Positions 43,795 to 53,359 of a DNA stretch of 64,000 nucleotides are shown here, in pieces; position 1 is the stretch's first letter; every line of letters starts with the position of its first letter. The translations under genes were made by a program, and so were the position numbers. The notes under the pieces were generated by a model. That model did no database searches, was not told where the DNA came from, and worked only from the letters and a program-made list of their open reading frames with translations. Location: the NCBI RefSeq assembly GCF_004912135.1, contig NZ_STGU01000001.1, positions 62,001 through 126,000 on the forward strand. The letters run 5' to 3'. Origin of the DNA: Rhizobium rosettiformans W3. Its GTDB lineage: Bacteria > Pseudomonadota > Alphaproteobacteria > Rhizobiales > Rhizobiaceae.

Positions 43795-45371
43795 CCGACG
43801 CTCTCCCCATTGTCGACGGCGTTGCGGGACTGCTTGACCTTGGCCGCGAACTTCTTGCGATACGCGCTGCGGTCTTCCGGGACGGTTTCCCAGATGCCGG
43901 CACTGTCGCCGGAGCCGACACCGTCGAAGAAGGCGTTCATGGCGAGGAAGCGTTCCTTGTTGCCGATCGCTGCATTGATGACGGCTGGCAGCGAGGCGAC
44001 GCCAGCCGGACCCATCAGGGGGCGGGCGGAGATCAGATTGGTGAAATAGAGGGCGGGGGTGGCGCTCTCCTTCGCCTTTTGCACGATAGGGGTCGTGCCG
44101 ATGGCGAGGTCCGGCTTGAACTCATGGAAGGCGGCAAGATCCTGCTCCAGCGAGGCGCGGAAGCGGAGTTCCACGCCATGGGCGGACAGCCAGTCGGCAT
44201 CCTCGCTGTTGTAAGGCGTCTTCGGACAGGCGGTGCCGACGTAACGCAGGTCTGCGCCGAGTTCGACCAGAAGGCGAGCGACCAGGAGTTCGGAACCCTC
44301 ATAGCCCGAGAGCGTGATGCGACCCTTGATCTTGTGATCGACGAGGGCCGCCTTGATTGCGCCGCGCATGGCGTTGCGGCTGATATTGGTCTTCTCTGCT
44401 GCCACGCCGCAGCTGTCGCCGATCGCTTTCAGCCAGGCATCGGTACCGTCGACACCGACGGGGGCGGATCCGACGATCGGGCGCCCGGCGGCCTGAAATT
44501 CGCGTATGCTGGCGGTGTAAAACGGATGGATCGCGGCCACAGCGGCGCAGTCGAGAGCGAAATAGAGTTCGCGCCATTCCCGGACAGGGACGGTGGGGCC
44601 GGCCGCAAGGCCCATGGGCTCCAGCATGCCGCCGATGACGACCGGGTCGACCGGGAACATTTCGCCCAGCAGGGTGACCGTCGGCCTGTCCTTCAGGCCA
44701 CCGCGCGGACGCTGGACCGGGCCTTCGCCGATTTCCTGGCGGGCATAGGCGAGCATGGCGCCCGAAAGCACATCCTTGGCTTCCGCGTGGGTCGGGACCC
44801 CGAAGCCGGGGACGTCGATGCCGACGATGCGCACGCCGTCGATCTCACGCGGCAACATCTTGAGTGGCACGCCCGAGGCGGTGGGGACACAGAGGTTGGT
44901 GACCACGACGGCATCGAATTTTTCGGGATCGGCCATCTGATGCACGGCCTCGACGATGTCCTCGTAAAGTTTGCCAGTGACCAGCGTTTCCGAACTGAAG
45001 GGCACATAGCCGACCGAGCGCTTGGCGCCGTAGAAATGCGAAGTGAAGGTCAGGCCGTAGACGCAGCAGGCCGAGCCCGAGAGGATCGTGCCGACACGAC
45101 GCATGCGAAGGCCAACGCGCAGCGAGCCGAAGGCGGGGCACATGGATTGCGGCTGATCGTGCGGACCCTTGGGGTAGTCCGCCTCAAAGCGGTCCATCAA
45201 TTCGCCTTGACCGGCGGCGCGGGCCGCAGCCTTGGAAAGCTCGACGCCGCCATGGCAGCCGACGCCGTTTGTGTCTCCGGCCACGCCGTCTGCAAGGACG
45301 GCGGTATCGCTGCCAACGGGTGAAGTCCCGCTGGCGTCGTCCGGCTCGAATTCCTTGCGCAGGTCATCCAT
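43788..45371 (-). CDS. bchY: Chlorophyllide a reductase subunit Y
   Basis: About 527 residues, COR catalytic subunit partner of BchZ. Visible are [40 protein letters not shown] and [13 protein letters not shown], containing the cluster cysteines. The ATG at 45371 is used; a GTG three codons earlier is possible. The N-terminal 60 residues (including [15 protein letters not shown]) are less conserved than the core. It is 15 bp after bchX. Confidence 0.96.
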   Translation of the reverse strand: MDDLRKEFEPDDASGTSPVGSDTAVLADGVAGDTNGVGCHGGVELSKAAARAAGQGELMDRFEADYPKGPHDQPQSMCPAFGSLRVGLRMRRVGTILSGSACCVYGLTFTSHFYGAKRSVGYVPFSSETLVTGKLYEDIVEAVHQMADPEKFDAVVVTNLCVPTASGVPLKMLPREIDGVRIVGIDVPGFGVPTHAEAKDVLSGAMLAYARQEIGEGPVQRPRGGLKDRPTVTLLGEMFPVDPVVIGGMLEPMGLAAGPTVPVREWRELYFALDCAAVAAIHPFYTASIREFQAAGRPIVGSAPVGVDGTDAWLKAIGDSCGVAAEKTNISRNAMRGAIKAALVDHKIKGRITLSGYEGSELLVARLLVELGADLRYVGTACPKTPYNSEDADWLSAHGVELRFRASLEQDLAAFHEFKPDLAIGTTPIVQKAKESATPALYFTNLISARPLMGPAGVASLPAVINAAIGNKERFLAMNAFFDGVGSGDSAGIWETVPEDRSAYRKKFAAKVKQSRNAVDNGESVGC

Positions 45372-45386
45372 TGTCTTCACCCGATC

Positions 45387-46394
45387 TCACACGTTGTCGT
45401 AGACGACTTCCAGCGATGGCCGTTTCAGCGCACCCGAGGCGCACATGTCTTCCGGCAAGGCTGGCTGGAGTTTGTAATCGGCACCTGTTTCGCTCGCGTC
45501 GAAGAGGCCAAGCAGGCCATCCTGGTCGAGCGGTCGGGGGAGGACCGGGGGCGCTTCGGCAAGATTGATCGAGAGCGCTTCGAAGAGCGGACCCCACTGG
45601 CTGTCAGGGGTGCCGATGATCTGGTAATTCGCACTCTTGCGGCGGATATCCTCGTGCTGCGGGATCGAGGCCAGAACGGGGATGCCGACGGCCTCGGCAA
45701 AGGCCTGGGCTTCGCCGGTGCCGTCGTCCTTGTTGATGACGAGGCCGGCCACGCCGACATTGCCGCCGAGATTGCGGAAGTATTTTACCGCCGAGCAGAC
45801 ATTGTTGGCGACATAGAGCGACTGCAAGTCGTTGGAACCGACGACAACGACCTTTTGACACATGTCGCGGGCGATCGGCAGGCCGAAGCCACCGCAGACC
45901 ACGTCGCCGAGGAAGTCGAGGAGGACATAGTCGAAATCCCAGTCGTGGAAGCCGAGCTTCTCCAGGGTTTCGAAGCCGTGGATGATGCCGCGCCCGCCGC
46001 AACCGCGGCCGACTTCCGGTCCGCCGAGCTCCATGGCGAAGACGCCGTCACGCTTGAAGCAGACATCGGAAATTGACACTTCCTGGCCGGCTTCCTTGCG
46101 GCGCGAGGCCGTCTGGATGATGGTCGGGCAGGCGCGGCCGCCGAAGAGCAACGAGGTCGTATCGCTCTTCGGATCGCAGCCGATCAGAAGCACTTTCTTG
46201 CCGAGCTGGGCCAGCATGTAGGAGAGGTTGGCGAGCGTGAAGCTCTTGCCGATGCCGCCCTTGCCGTAGATCGCGATGATCTGCGTTTCCTTGGTGACCT
46301 TGCCGGTCGCCGGCGCATCGGGTTCGATGGCGGCTTCATCGCGGAGGTTTTCCTGCAGGCGCTCCAGTCCGTCTTGTGCGAGGTCGAGGCTCAT
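45387..46394 (-). CDS. bchX: Chlorophyllide a reductase iron-sulfur ATP-binding subunit
   Basis: A 335-residue NifH-like reductase of COR. The P-loop is [14 protein letters not shown]. Cluster cysteines are in GRGCGGRGII and [11 protein letters not shown]. It transfers electrons to BchYZ. Its start overlaps the bchC stop by four bases. Confidence 0.97.
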   Translation of the reverse strand: MSLDLAQDGLERLQENLRDEAAIEPDAPATGKVTKETQIIAIYGKGGIGKSFTLANLSYMLAQLGKKVLLIGCDPKSDTTSLLFGGRACPTIIQTASRRKEAGQEVSISDVCFKRDGVFAMELGGPEVGRGCGGRGIIHGFETLEKLGFHDWDFDYVLLDFLGDVVCGGFGLPIARDMCQKVVVVGSNDLQSLYVANNVCSAVKYFRNLGGNVGVAGLVINKDDGTGEAQAFAEAVGIPVLASIPQHEDIRRKSANYQIIGTPDSQWGPLFEALSINLAEAPPVLPRPLDQDGLLGLFDASETGADYKLQPALPEDMCASGALKRPSLEVVYDNV

Positions 46395-47329
46395 GCGGCA
46401 TTCCTCCAGTCGATGATCATCTTCAGGCAGTCTGGGTCGTTGAAGGCCGTCCGGTAGGCAGATGCTGCGTCGGCCGGGGCGGCAAAGTGCGTAATCAGAC
46501 CGTGGAGCGAGAGGCGGCCCTGATCGACGAGGTTTAGGACCGCCTGGACGTCGGTCGGCGTGAACTCCGCGGCAATCGCGATCGAGGCTTCCTTCATGAA
46601 GGCGGCCGGGAAGGCAAAATGGACGCGCTCGCCGTAGAAACCCGCAAGCACGAGTTCGCCGCCGCGATTGAGCCTTCCGATAGCCTGGTCGATGACCCCG
46701 GCGTCGCCGCTGGCATCGATGATCACGTCGTGGCGCAGATCGCGGTCAGCCTCTGGCGCGGTAACCGTGTAACCTTGTGCACCGGCGCGGCGGACGTCCC
46801 GGGTTTCCCAGACTGTCGGTGGCGGATTGCCGGTGGCGAGAATGATGCGGGCGATCAGGCGCCCAAGGACGCCGTGGCCGATGACCAGCGATGCAGCCCG
46901 GGGCGAGCGACAAACGGCGTGATGCGCGGTTGCGGCCAGAGCGAGGAGGGCCGCCTCTTCTTCCCGTTCGAACCGGGTCTTGACCGTGCGGGCGCCGGGG
47001 ACGACGAGCGTGGCAGCGCTCGCGCCGAAGAGGCCTGCGGCATCCGCATAACAATTTGCGCCGGGCACGAAGACCTGATCGCCGACCGAGCGGCCGGAGG
47101 TGGCACCGGCTTCGACGACGGTGCCGACGGTCTCGTAACCAGGTACCAGAGGATAACGCATGCCCGGGAAGGTGGGCATGGTGCCTTCATAGAGCATCTT
47201 CTCGGTTCCGCTAGAGACCCCGCTGAAATGCGAAGCGACAACCACGTCCGCGGTATCGGGCGCATTCAGCGCCAGACGCCTGACGGCGAGCGCTCCCGGT
47301 TTTTCAAAGACGATGGCTGCACTGCGCAT
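46391..47329 (-). CDS. bchC: Bacteriochlorophyllide a dehydrogenase
   Basis: A 312-residue zinc-type alcohol dehydrogenase fold enzyme that oxidises the 3-hydroxyethyl group to the 3-acetyl group of bacteriochlorophyllide a. SGVSSGTEKMLYEG, PGYETVGTVVEAG and VIGHGVLGRLIARI are visible. GGGAGGGCACG precedes the ATG at 47329; the frame to 47377 adds a poorly conserved 16 residues. A perfect PpsR site is 69 bp upstream. Confidence 0.95.
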   Translation of the reverse strand: MRSAAIVFEKPGALAVRRLALNAPDTADVVVASHFSGVSSGTEKMLYEGTMPTFPGMRYPLVPGYETVGTVVEAGATSGRSVGDQVFVPGANCYADAAGLFGASAATLVVPGARTVKTRFEREEEAALLALAATAHHAVCRSPRAASLVIGHGVLGRLIARIILATGNPPPTVWETRDVRRAGAQGYTVTAPEADRDLRHDVIIDASGDAGVIDQAIGRLNRGGELVLAGFYGERVHFAFPAAFMKEASIAIAAEFTPTDVQAVLNLVDQGRLSLHGLITHFAAPADAASAYRTAFNDPDCLKMIIDWRNAA

Positions 47330-47397
47330 TGTCGTGCCCTCCCCGGACACGGGATGCCTGCTGCTCCCTAATGTCATCTTAAGATTACGTTACAAAG

Positions 47398-47415
47398 TGT
47401 CAATCTATATTTACA
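47398..47415. promoter_or_regulatory. PpsR/CrtJ binding site upstream of bchC
   Basis: TGTCAATCTATATTTACA is a perfect TGT-N12-ACA element between crtF and bchC. It probably controls bchCXYZ-puf readthrough transcription. Confidence 0.85.
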
Positions 47416-47442
47416 CAGATGGCTGTTGAGATCACTGCTCAT

Positions 47443-48636
47443 TCATCGCGTCGCGACGATCATGCCGGCCAATAGCGGGTTGGTCGTGGTGATTATCCGC
47501 GCTTGCAGGAAACCGCTGCGGCTGAGCAGGCCTTCGATTTCGGAAGCTGTCCGGCAGCGTCCGGAGCCCATGGCGGCGAAGTAGGTGTCGAAGTAGATCG
47601 CCGCGAGGTTTGCCCCCTCGCTGTCGCCTGCCATGGCCTCTGCAACGACAAGATCCGTGCCCGGGCGCAGATGGCGGTGGAGATTGGACAAGAGTTTCAG
47701 AACTCGATCGTCGTCGTGATCGCAGAGGATGCGGATCAGGGTCACGCAATCGTTGTCGGCCGGGATTGGGTCGGCGGTGAAGTCCCCGGACCATAGGGTA
47801 GAGCTCTCGGACAAGCCGCGGTCACGAAGATGGCGCGCCGCGAGCTCGACCACGGCAGGCAGATCGAAGAGCGCGAGCCGCGGCTCTGGATACTGCTCTC
47901 CGAGCGCGCCGAGGAAAGCGCCTTCTCCTCCGCCGATATCGAGAACTGAGCGGTATCGGCCGAAATCATGCGAGGCAAGGATGCAGTCCGCGAGCATTGC
48001 CTGGCTCTCACGCATCAAGGCAGAGTAGGGGGCTGCCTCCTCGTTTGCGATCTCGGTTGGATTGCCGCCCCGGACATAGGCCCAATATCGGCGAAGCTCG
48101 GTCTCGCCCGTCTTGCCGCCGAAGAAGGCTTCGGCGTCGGCGAGGTCGCGATAGAGCATGTCGTGATGCCTGATCATCTCGCGCAGACCGCGATCCACGG
48201 CAAGCACGGTTCCAGTGTCGGAGAGCATCCAAGTGTCAGGGCCGGCGCGCACCAGAAGATCCAGTCGCAGCGCGAGAGAGAGCAGGCGCCGCATGGATTC
48301 CACCGGCATCCCGCATCTTGCGGCAAGGTCGGCCGTGGAGAGGGCGCGAGCATCAAGAGCCCCGAAGAGGCCGGCGCGAACACAGGCCGAGAGGATCTGG
48401 GTGTGGACGAAGCCGGTCGTCAGACGAAAAAGCTCGTTGGCCTTGCCGTTTGCGACCCGGCGGAGCAACGGCAGGCTTGCGACGAGGGCCCTGAAGCGGG
48501 ATGAAGCGATCTGTCGGTTGCGCCAGAGCCGAAATCTGATCGCGATGTTACCGAAGAAACCGGGCGCCGGTTGCAGCGGCTCCGCGGCGGCGAGCAGGGG
48601 CGGTCTTGCGCCCAAGCCTCGGCCGCCGGTATCCAT
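47443..48636 (-). CDS. crtF: Demethylspheroidene O-methyltransferase
   Basis: A 397-residue SAM-dependent methyltransferase that methylates the C1 hydroxyl of hydroxy-carotenoids (spheroidene/spirilloxanthin branch). A winged-helix dimerisation region (LSTADLAARCGMPVESMRRLL) is followed by the SAM motif LDIGGGEGAFLGALG and catalytic-domain DHDDDRVLKLL. It lies 4 bp after crtE. Confidence 0.94.
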   Translation of the reverse strand: MDTGGRGLGARPPLLAAAEPLQPAPGFFGNIAIRFRLWRNRQIASSRFRALVASLPLLRRVANGKANELFRLTTGFVHTQILSACVRAGLFGALDARALSTADLAARCGMPVESMRRLLSLALRLDLLVRAGPDTWMLSDTGTVLAVDRGLREMIRHHDMLYRDLADAEAFFGGKTGETELRRYWAYVRGGNPTEIANEEAAPYSALMRESQAMLADCILASHDFGRYRSVLDIGGGEGAFLGALGEQYPEPRLALFDLPAVVELAARHLRDRGLSESSTLWSGDFTADPIPADNDCVTLIRILCDHDDDRVLKLLSNLHRHLRPGTDLVVAEAMAGDSEGANLAAIYFDTYFAAMGSGRCRTASEIEGLLSRSGFLQARIITTTNPLLAGMIVATR

Positions 48637-48640
48637 GGCC

Positions 48641-49507
48641 TCAGGCCGCGCTGGTTGCGAGCGTCTTCGGCATCAGCCGCGTCGCTTCGTTGCGGATCAT
48701 GGCGCGAAAGCCTTCAGCACCTGGGCAGTCGGGAACGCTGTCGACCGCCTCAGCTACGAGACGTTTCAGCCGGGCGAGGGCCGCCTCCAGCCCAATGCTG
48801 GCGACGATGTTGGGTTTGCCGTTGCGGCTGTCCTGCCCGGCAGGCTTGCCGGCGTCGGATTGCCCGACGGCGTCATAGAGGTCGTCAGCCACCTGATACG
48901 CGGCTCCCAGTGCGTCGGCCAGAACCAGCCATTCGCGCGGGTTGCCACCCGAGGCGATGGCGCCGGTCGAGACGGCGCCACTGAAGAGCGATGCGGTCTT
49001 TGCCCGATGATAGGCGGCGATGTTGATTTCGGGCTCGCTCTCCCATGCCTGTCCGGCAACGAGGCCGTAGGGGCTTCCGACGGCCTTGGCGATCGTTGTG
49101 ATCATGGGGGCGGTCAGGAGCGGGGTCTGCTGCGTTTCCCGCGCAATCGTCTCGAAGGCTGCGATGATCAGGCCGTCTCCGACCAGGAGGGCGATTTCTT
49201 CGCCGAACTGGGCGTGCACGCTGGGTGCACCGCGTCTCGTCATGGCATTGTCGAAGCAGGGCATGTCGTCATGCACGAGCGAGGCGCAATGCAGAAGTTC
49301 GATCGCGACCGCAGCGCTGTCTGCTGCAAGAGGTTCGCGGTCGCCGCAGGCTGCGGCGACCGCGAGACAGAGGCGAGGCCTTATGCGCGCACCACCGGGA
49401 AACACTGCATGCCGCAGGGCTTTGGCCAGGATGGGCGGACATCCATTGGCGGTCGCGTAACGCAGGGCACGCTGCATGCCGGCTTCTATGCGCTCGGGGA
49501 AATCCAT
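48641..49507 (-). CDS. crtE: Geranylgeranyl diphosphate synthase
   Basis: A 288-residue trans-prenyltransferase. The first aspartate-rich motif is HDDMPCFDN, the second is QVADDLYD, and GGARIRPRL and QAWESE are also typical. It makes GGPP for phytoene and for the bacteriochlorophyll tail. GGAGGTGAGCC favours the ATG at 49507. Divergent from crtD across a promoter with a perfect PpsR site. Confidence 0.95.
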   Translation of the reverse strand: MDFPERIEAGMQRALRYATANGCPPILAKALRHAVFPGGARIRPRLCLAVAAACGDREPLAADSAAVAIELLHCASLVHDDMPCFDNAMTRRGAPSVHAQFGEEIALLVGDGLIIAAFETIARETQQTPLLTAPMITTIAKAVGSPYGLVAGQAWESEPEINIAAYHRAKTASLFSGAVSTGAIASGGNPREWLVLADALGAAYQVADDLYDAVGQSDAGKPAGQDSRNGKPNIVASIGLEAALARLKRLVAEAVDSVPDCPGAEGFRAMIRNEATRLMPKTLATSAA

Positions 49508-49560
49508 AAGGCTCACCTCCAGAGAATGCGCAGTTGTAAATTCCAGACAACTGAATAATG

Positions 49561-49578
49561 TGTAAACTCAGATTGACA
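49561..49578. promoter_or_regulatory. PpsR/CrtJ binding site in the crtE-crtD divergent promoter
   Basis: TGTAAACTCAGATTGACA is a perfect TGT-N12-ACA element. A second, one-mismatch copy (TGT-N12-ACT) lies at 49535-49552 toward crtE. Confidence 0.85.
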
Positions 49579-49615
49579 CAAGTCGCGGTTAAGTCAACCG
49601 GCACAGGAGAGGAAG

Positions 49616-51199
49616 TTGGCCGTCACGAGCGATGATAGCGTTGCGGTGATCGGCGCCGGCATGGCAGGGCTTGCGGCCGCCGTGCGGCTCGCAGCTGCGG
49701 GTTATTGTGTGGTCGTTCTGGAGGCGCAGGCCGAGGCCGGCGGAAAAATGCGGCGTGTGGAGGTCGGCGGGCAAAGCTTCGATGCCGGTCCCACGGTTCT
49801 CACGATGAAATGGGTCTTCGACGCGCTGTTTGCTGCTGGGGGTCGTTCGATCGATCAGGAACTCGCGCTCACACCATCATCTGTGATCGCCAGACACTAT
49901 TGGCGCGGCGGTGCAGCGCTCGATCTCCATGCAGATCAGCAGGAAACGCTGCGCGCGATCAGCGACTTTGCCGGTCAGCGAGAGGCTGAAGGTTACCGGC
50001 GCTTTGCAGCCGACAGTCGCCGAACCTACGAGGTCTTGAAGGACAGCTTCATCGATGCGTCCCGCCCTAATCCCGTCTCGCTCTCCCGCCGGATCGGACT
50101 TGCCCGTCCTGGCGCGCTTCTTTCGATCAAGCCGTTTGCCACGCTCTGGTCGGCGCTCGGCAGTTACTTTGCCGATGTCCGGCTGCGGCAGCTCTTTGCG
50201 CGATACGCGACCTATTGCGGCTCTTCTCCCTACCTCTCTCCCGCGACGCTGATGCTTGTCGCCCACGTGGAGCAGGAGGGTGTCTGGACCGTGGAAGGTG
50301 GCATACGGGCGCTTGCGCAGAGGCTCGAAGGTCTAGCAGTCGAGCTCGGCGTCGAATTTCGCTACGGCGATGCCGTCAACGAAATAACCATCGATCCCTA
50401 CCGGCGGGGTGTCTGTGGGGTTGTGACGCGCAGCGGCCGCCGGCTCGATACGCGGCAGATCATCTACAATGGGGACGTTGCAGCGCTTCCGCGGCTGATC
50501 GGTGCTCCCCCGCCCGATTTGGCGCGTGTGCAGGCACAGCGATCGCTTTCGGCTCTGGTCTCGTGCAGCCTGTCGGAACCTGCTGGCGTCCCTATCGCCC
50601 ACCACACGGTCTTCTTTTCCGAGGATTACGAGCGCGAGTTTGATGCCATCTTCAAGCGGCGCGAGGCGCCCGCCGACCCGACCGTCTATCTCTGCGCGCA
50701 GGATCGCGATAGCGCCGGTCGCTTGCCAGTAGGCCATGCGGGGGCCGAGCGCATCTATGCCTTGATGAACCTTCCGGCAGACGGCGATCGCCGTCGTTTC
50801 CATGAAAGCGAGGTCAGCGCATGTCTGAAGAGCATGGAACACCGGTTGGACCTGAACGGTCTCGAGCTTTCGCTCAACCCGACTTCTGCGGACATCACGA
50901 CACCGGACCGGTTCGCGAGCCTTTATCCGGGGACGGGCGGCGCCCTTTACGGGATGGCGTCGCACGGGTGGATGGCGTCCTTCGCCCGGCCGGGATCGCA
51001 GGGGCCGGTGCCGGGACTTTATCTCGCGGGGGGCAGCGTACATCCGGGGCCGGGCCTGCCGATGGCAGCGCTCTCGGGCAAACTCGCAGCCGAACAGTTG
51101 ATGGCGGACCGGCCTTCGACCAGACGGTCGCGGCCGGTGGCTATCACTGGTGGTACATCGACGGGACGAGCGACTGCGGGCGCTTCGCCTTCACGGTAA
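49616..51199 (+). CDS. crtD: Hydroxyneurosporene (1-hydroxycarotenoid) 3,4-desaturase
   Basis: A 527-residue FAD-dependent carotenoid desaturase related to CrtI. The dinucleotide motif is VIGAGMAGLAAAVRLAAAGY, EAGGKMRRVEVGG follows, and the C-terminal GGSVHPGPGLPMAALSGKLAAE closes the FAD site. It inserts the 3,4 double bond after CrtC hydration. The TTG at 49616 follows GGAGAGGAAG; the next in-frame methionine is inside the FAD motif. The 3' 232 bp are also coding, in another frame, for crtC. Confidence 0.93.
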   Translation: MAVTSDDSVAVIGAGMAGLAAAVRLAAAGYCVVVLEAQAEAGGKMRRVEVGGQSFDAGPTVLTMKWVFDALFAAGGRSIDQELALTPSSVIARHYWRGGAALDLHADQQETLRAISDFAGQREAEGYRRFAADSRRTYEVLKDSFIDASRPNPVSLSRRIGLARPGALLSIKPFATLWSALGSYFADVRLRQLFARYATYCGSSPYLSPATLMLVAHVEQEGVWTVEGGIRALAQRLEGLAVELGVEFRYGDAVNEITIDPYRRGVCGVVTRSGRRLDTRQIIYNGDVAALPRLIGAPPPDLARVQAQRSLSALVSCSLSEPAGVPIAHHTVFFSEDYEREFDAIFKRREAPADPTVYLCAQDRDSAGRLPVGHAGAERIYALMNLPADGDRRRFHESEVSACLKSMEHRLDLNGLELSLNPTSADITTPDRFASLYPGTGGALYGMASHGWMASFARPGSQGPVPGLYLAGGSVHPGPGLPMAALSGKLAAEQLMADRPSTRRSRPVAITGGTSTGRATAGASPSR

Positions 51200-52047
51200 T
51201 CGCCTTCGTCGGCTCTGTCTTCTCCCCCTATTATCACTGGGCGGGTCGAACAAACCCCGAAAACCACGTGGCTTTCAATGTCGCGCTTTATGGGCCCGAT
51301 GGACATGCCTGGGCCATGACGGAGCGTTCGGCTCGACGTCTCCATCGAAACCCTTCGCAGTTGCGGATCGGCGAGAGTTCCCTGCGCTATGACGATGCGG
51401 GATTGGTCGTCACCTTCGACGAAGTCTTCCTGCCATGGCCAGGGCAGCGATGGGTGCCGAAGCGCATGCGCGGCGAGATCCACTTGACGCCAGACTTTGT
51501 GGGCGAACAGGCGTTCGAACTCGACAAAGACGGGGCTCATCTCTGGCAGCCCGTCGCTCCCTCCGGTCGCGTGAAGCTGACCTGCGATTCACTGCCGGGA
51601 GGCGGATGGTCGGGTGAGGGCTATCACGACATGAACTCAGGTAGCCGGCCGTTGGAAGAGGACTTCAGGGGCTGGGACTGGACGCGGGGCAAGACCGCGG
51701 ACGGGCGGACCGTCGTGGTCTACGATTCCGTCCTCGCGAGCGGGGAGAACCCCCGCTTCGGTTTGCGCTACGATGGCCAAGGCGCGTTTTCGCTCTTCGA
51801 GCCGCCCGTCCGGCGGGCACTGAAGCGCGGGTTCTGGGGGGTGGGCGGCGGTATTGCCTGCGACGAGACTGCGTCGCCCTACCTGCGCAATATCTATGAA
51901 GACACGCCGTTTTATCGCCGCTCCCTCATCGAGACACGGATCTCCGGCGACCATGTTTCGATGATGCACGAGACACTGGATTGTCGACGGCTCGCAATGC
52001 CGCTGGTCAGGCTGATGTTGCCGTTTCGCATGCCGCGTCGAGCCTAG
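50968..52047 (+). CDS. crtC: Carotenoid 1,2-hydratase (hydroxyneurosporene synthase)
   Basis: About 359 residues. The conserved CrtC core starts at PAFDQTVAAGGYHWWYIDGT and continues with VIAFVGSVFSPYYHW, GGGWSGEGYHDMNSG and DWTRGKTADGR. It hydrates the psi end of acyclic carotenoids. No in-frame ATG exists near the core; the closest upstream start is the GTG at 50968, about 50 codons before it, deep inside crtD. The true start could be a weaker codon nearer 51100. It ends in a shared CTAG with the convergent orf54. Confidence 0.9.
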   Translation: MDGVLRPAGIAGAGAGTLSRGGQRTSGAGPADGSALGQTRSRTVDGGPAFDQTVAAGGYHWWYIDGTSDCGRFAFTVIAFVGSVFSPYYHWAGRTNPENHVAFNVALYGPDGHAWAMTERSARRLHRNPSQLRIGESSLRYDDAGLVVTFDEVFLPWPGQRWVPKRMRGEIHLTPDFVGEQAFELDKDGAHLWQPVAPSGRVKLTCDSLPGGGWSGEGYHDMNSGSRPLEEDFRGWDWTRGKTADGRTVVVYDSVLASGENPRFGLRYDGQGAFSLFEPPVRRALKRGFWGVGGGIACDETASPYLRNIYEDTPFYRRSLIETRISGDHVSMMHETLDCRRLAMPLVRLMLPFRMPRRA

Positions 52048-52208
52048 CTTGCGTCCGTGTTGCGTTGCTGCGGCCGTTCGGCCTCTCGGGCGCGGGCCTC
52101 TGCCTTGAGCTTTTCCTTCTTGAGGTCGCGCATCTGCCAGACGTAAAAGGCAATGGCGAGGCTGAAGACGAAGATCGCTTCGATGATCCCGAAATAGTGC
52201 TCAAGCAA
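52044..52208 (-). CDS. 54-residue single-helix membrane protein downstream of crtB (unknown)
   Basis: A TTG at 52208 (preceded by AAAGGGTGG) opens a 54-residue frame: EHYFGIIEAIFVFSLAIAFY forms one membrane helix, followed by a charged tail (MRDLKKEKLKAEARAREAER). It overlaps the crtB stop by 8 bp and would be translated with crtB. I do not recognise a family. Helix-plus-basic-tail and operon position suggest a small photosynthesis accessory peptide. A start at 52271 would read through crtB coding. Confidence 0.6.
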   Translation of the reverse strand: MLEHYFGIIEAIFVFSLAIAFYVWQMRDLKKEKLKAEARAREAERPQQRNTDAS

Positions 52209-53359
52209 GGCTCGCCACCCTTTCCCGCGCCGCCCGGCGCCGCTCACGTGCCACGACGCGGGCGTCTTCATGCAGCCGAATGAGGATCTCGGTCACGCGT
52301 CCGATCCTGGCATTCTGCGCGGTTTCGGAAGCTATTGCCTGCATGGGTTCGGCCTCTTTATCCGTGCCGCTCAGGCCGACCAGATCACGTGCAACGACTT
52401 CCGTCGATGCATGAAGGTCACGTGCGGATGTGGCTGTCCACCTTACGTCCTCGCCGCGCGCGCGGATCAGCAGGCCGATCTTCCTTGCCAGGCCGGTGCT
52501 CGCGCGTTTCGAGACGCTGTCATAGCCGTTGGCGGCGATTTCCTCGCCGATTGCTTCGTAAACCAGTGCTGCCGTGCGAATGGCGTGGCGGCATGATCTC
52601 GGCAGACATGGGATGCCGGCATGGCCGAGCCGGTAGTGGCGCGCGGCCTCCGCCAGCAGACGCTGGACAACTGCGCCCAGCGCATCCGAATGGCGCGGAT
52701 TTCGCAGGAAGGCGGCGGGATCGATCCCGTATTCGACGAGCCATTCGAGCGGCAGGTAGAGCCTGCCGTTCCGGGCATCCTCGCCGACGTCGCGGGCGAT
52801 GTTGGTCAGCTGCATGGCAATGCCGAGATCGGCCGCCCGTGCGAGGGCCGCCCTGTCGCGAACGCCCATCACGCAGGCCATCATCAACCCGACGCTCGAG
52901 GCCACGCAGGTCGCATACGCCTTCACATCCTCGATTGTCTCGTGGCGGCGGCCGTCGAGATCCATGGCGAAGCCGTCGAGCAGCGCGTCGACAACCGGCT
53001 TGGGGATCTGATGCTCGCACCACCCGCGCAAAGGCGCGATCGCAGGAATAGGGAGCCGGATCCCCGGCATAGATGAGGTCCAGCCGTTGCCTCAGTCGGA
53101 GCAGGGCCGGCATGCCGCTTTTCGGGTCGTCTATCAGGTCGTCCGAATGGCGGCAGAAGGCATAAAGGGCCCGGGCAGCCTGGCGCGTGGGCGACGGAAG
53201 AAGCAGCGACGCCAGATGAAACGACCGTGAGCCGCGCCGGATGGCGTCCGAGCAGGCTTTCTCATCCTCATGGGCACCGGAAAAGCCATAGTTGAGCGCA
53301 ATGGGGCGTTCACTCAGCGGGCGCGCAAACATGGGGTACTGGGTCGTATCTGATGTCAT
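52201..53359 (-). pseudogene. crtB: Phytoene synthase, disrupted by a frameshift
   Basis: Condenses two GGPP to phytoene, the first committed carotenoid step. The N-terminal part (from the ATG at 53359, ATGA-coupled to crtI) has [27 protein letters not shown] and [10 protein letters not shown]. The C-terminal part, in a different frame from about 53016, has [41 protein letters not shown] and DSVSKRA. The shift falls at GTGGTGCGAGCATCAG: one extra base, or two missing, near 53017. Family alignment in memory favours a 2-bp loss (VVREHQIP). The unrepaired frame runs on in nonsense to 52520. Both halves remain well conserved. Confidence 0.85.

Noticed and set aside
49535..49552. TGT-N12-ACT as an additional full PpsR site at crtE
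   Set aside because: It has one mismatch in the conserved half-site and no further dyad symmetry, so it is mentioned only as a possible weak partner of the perfect site.
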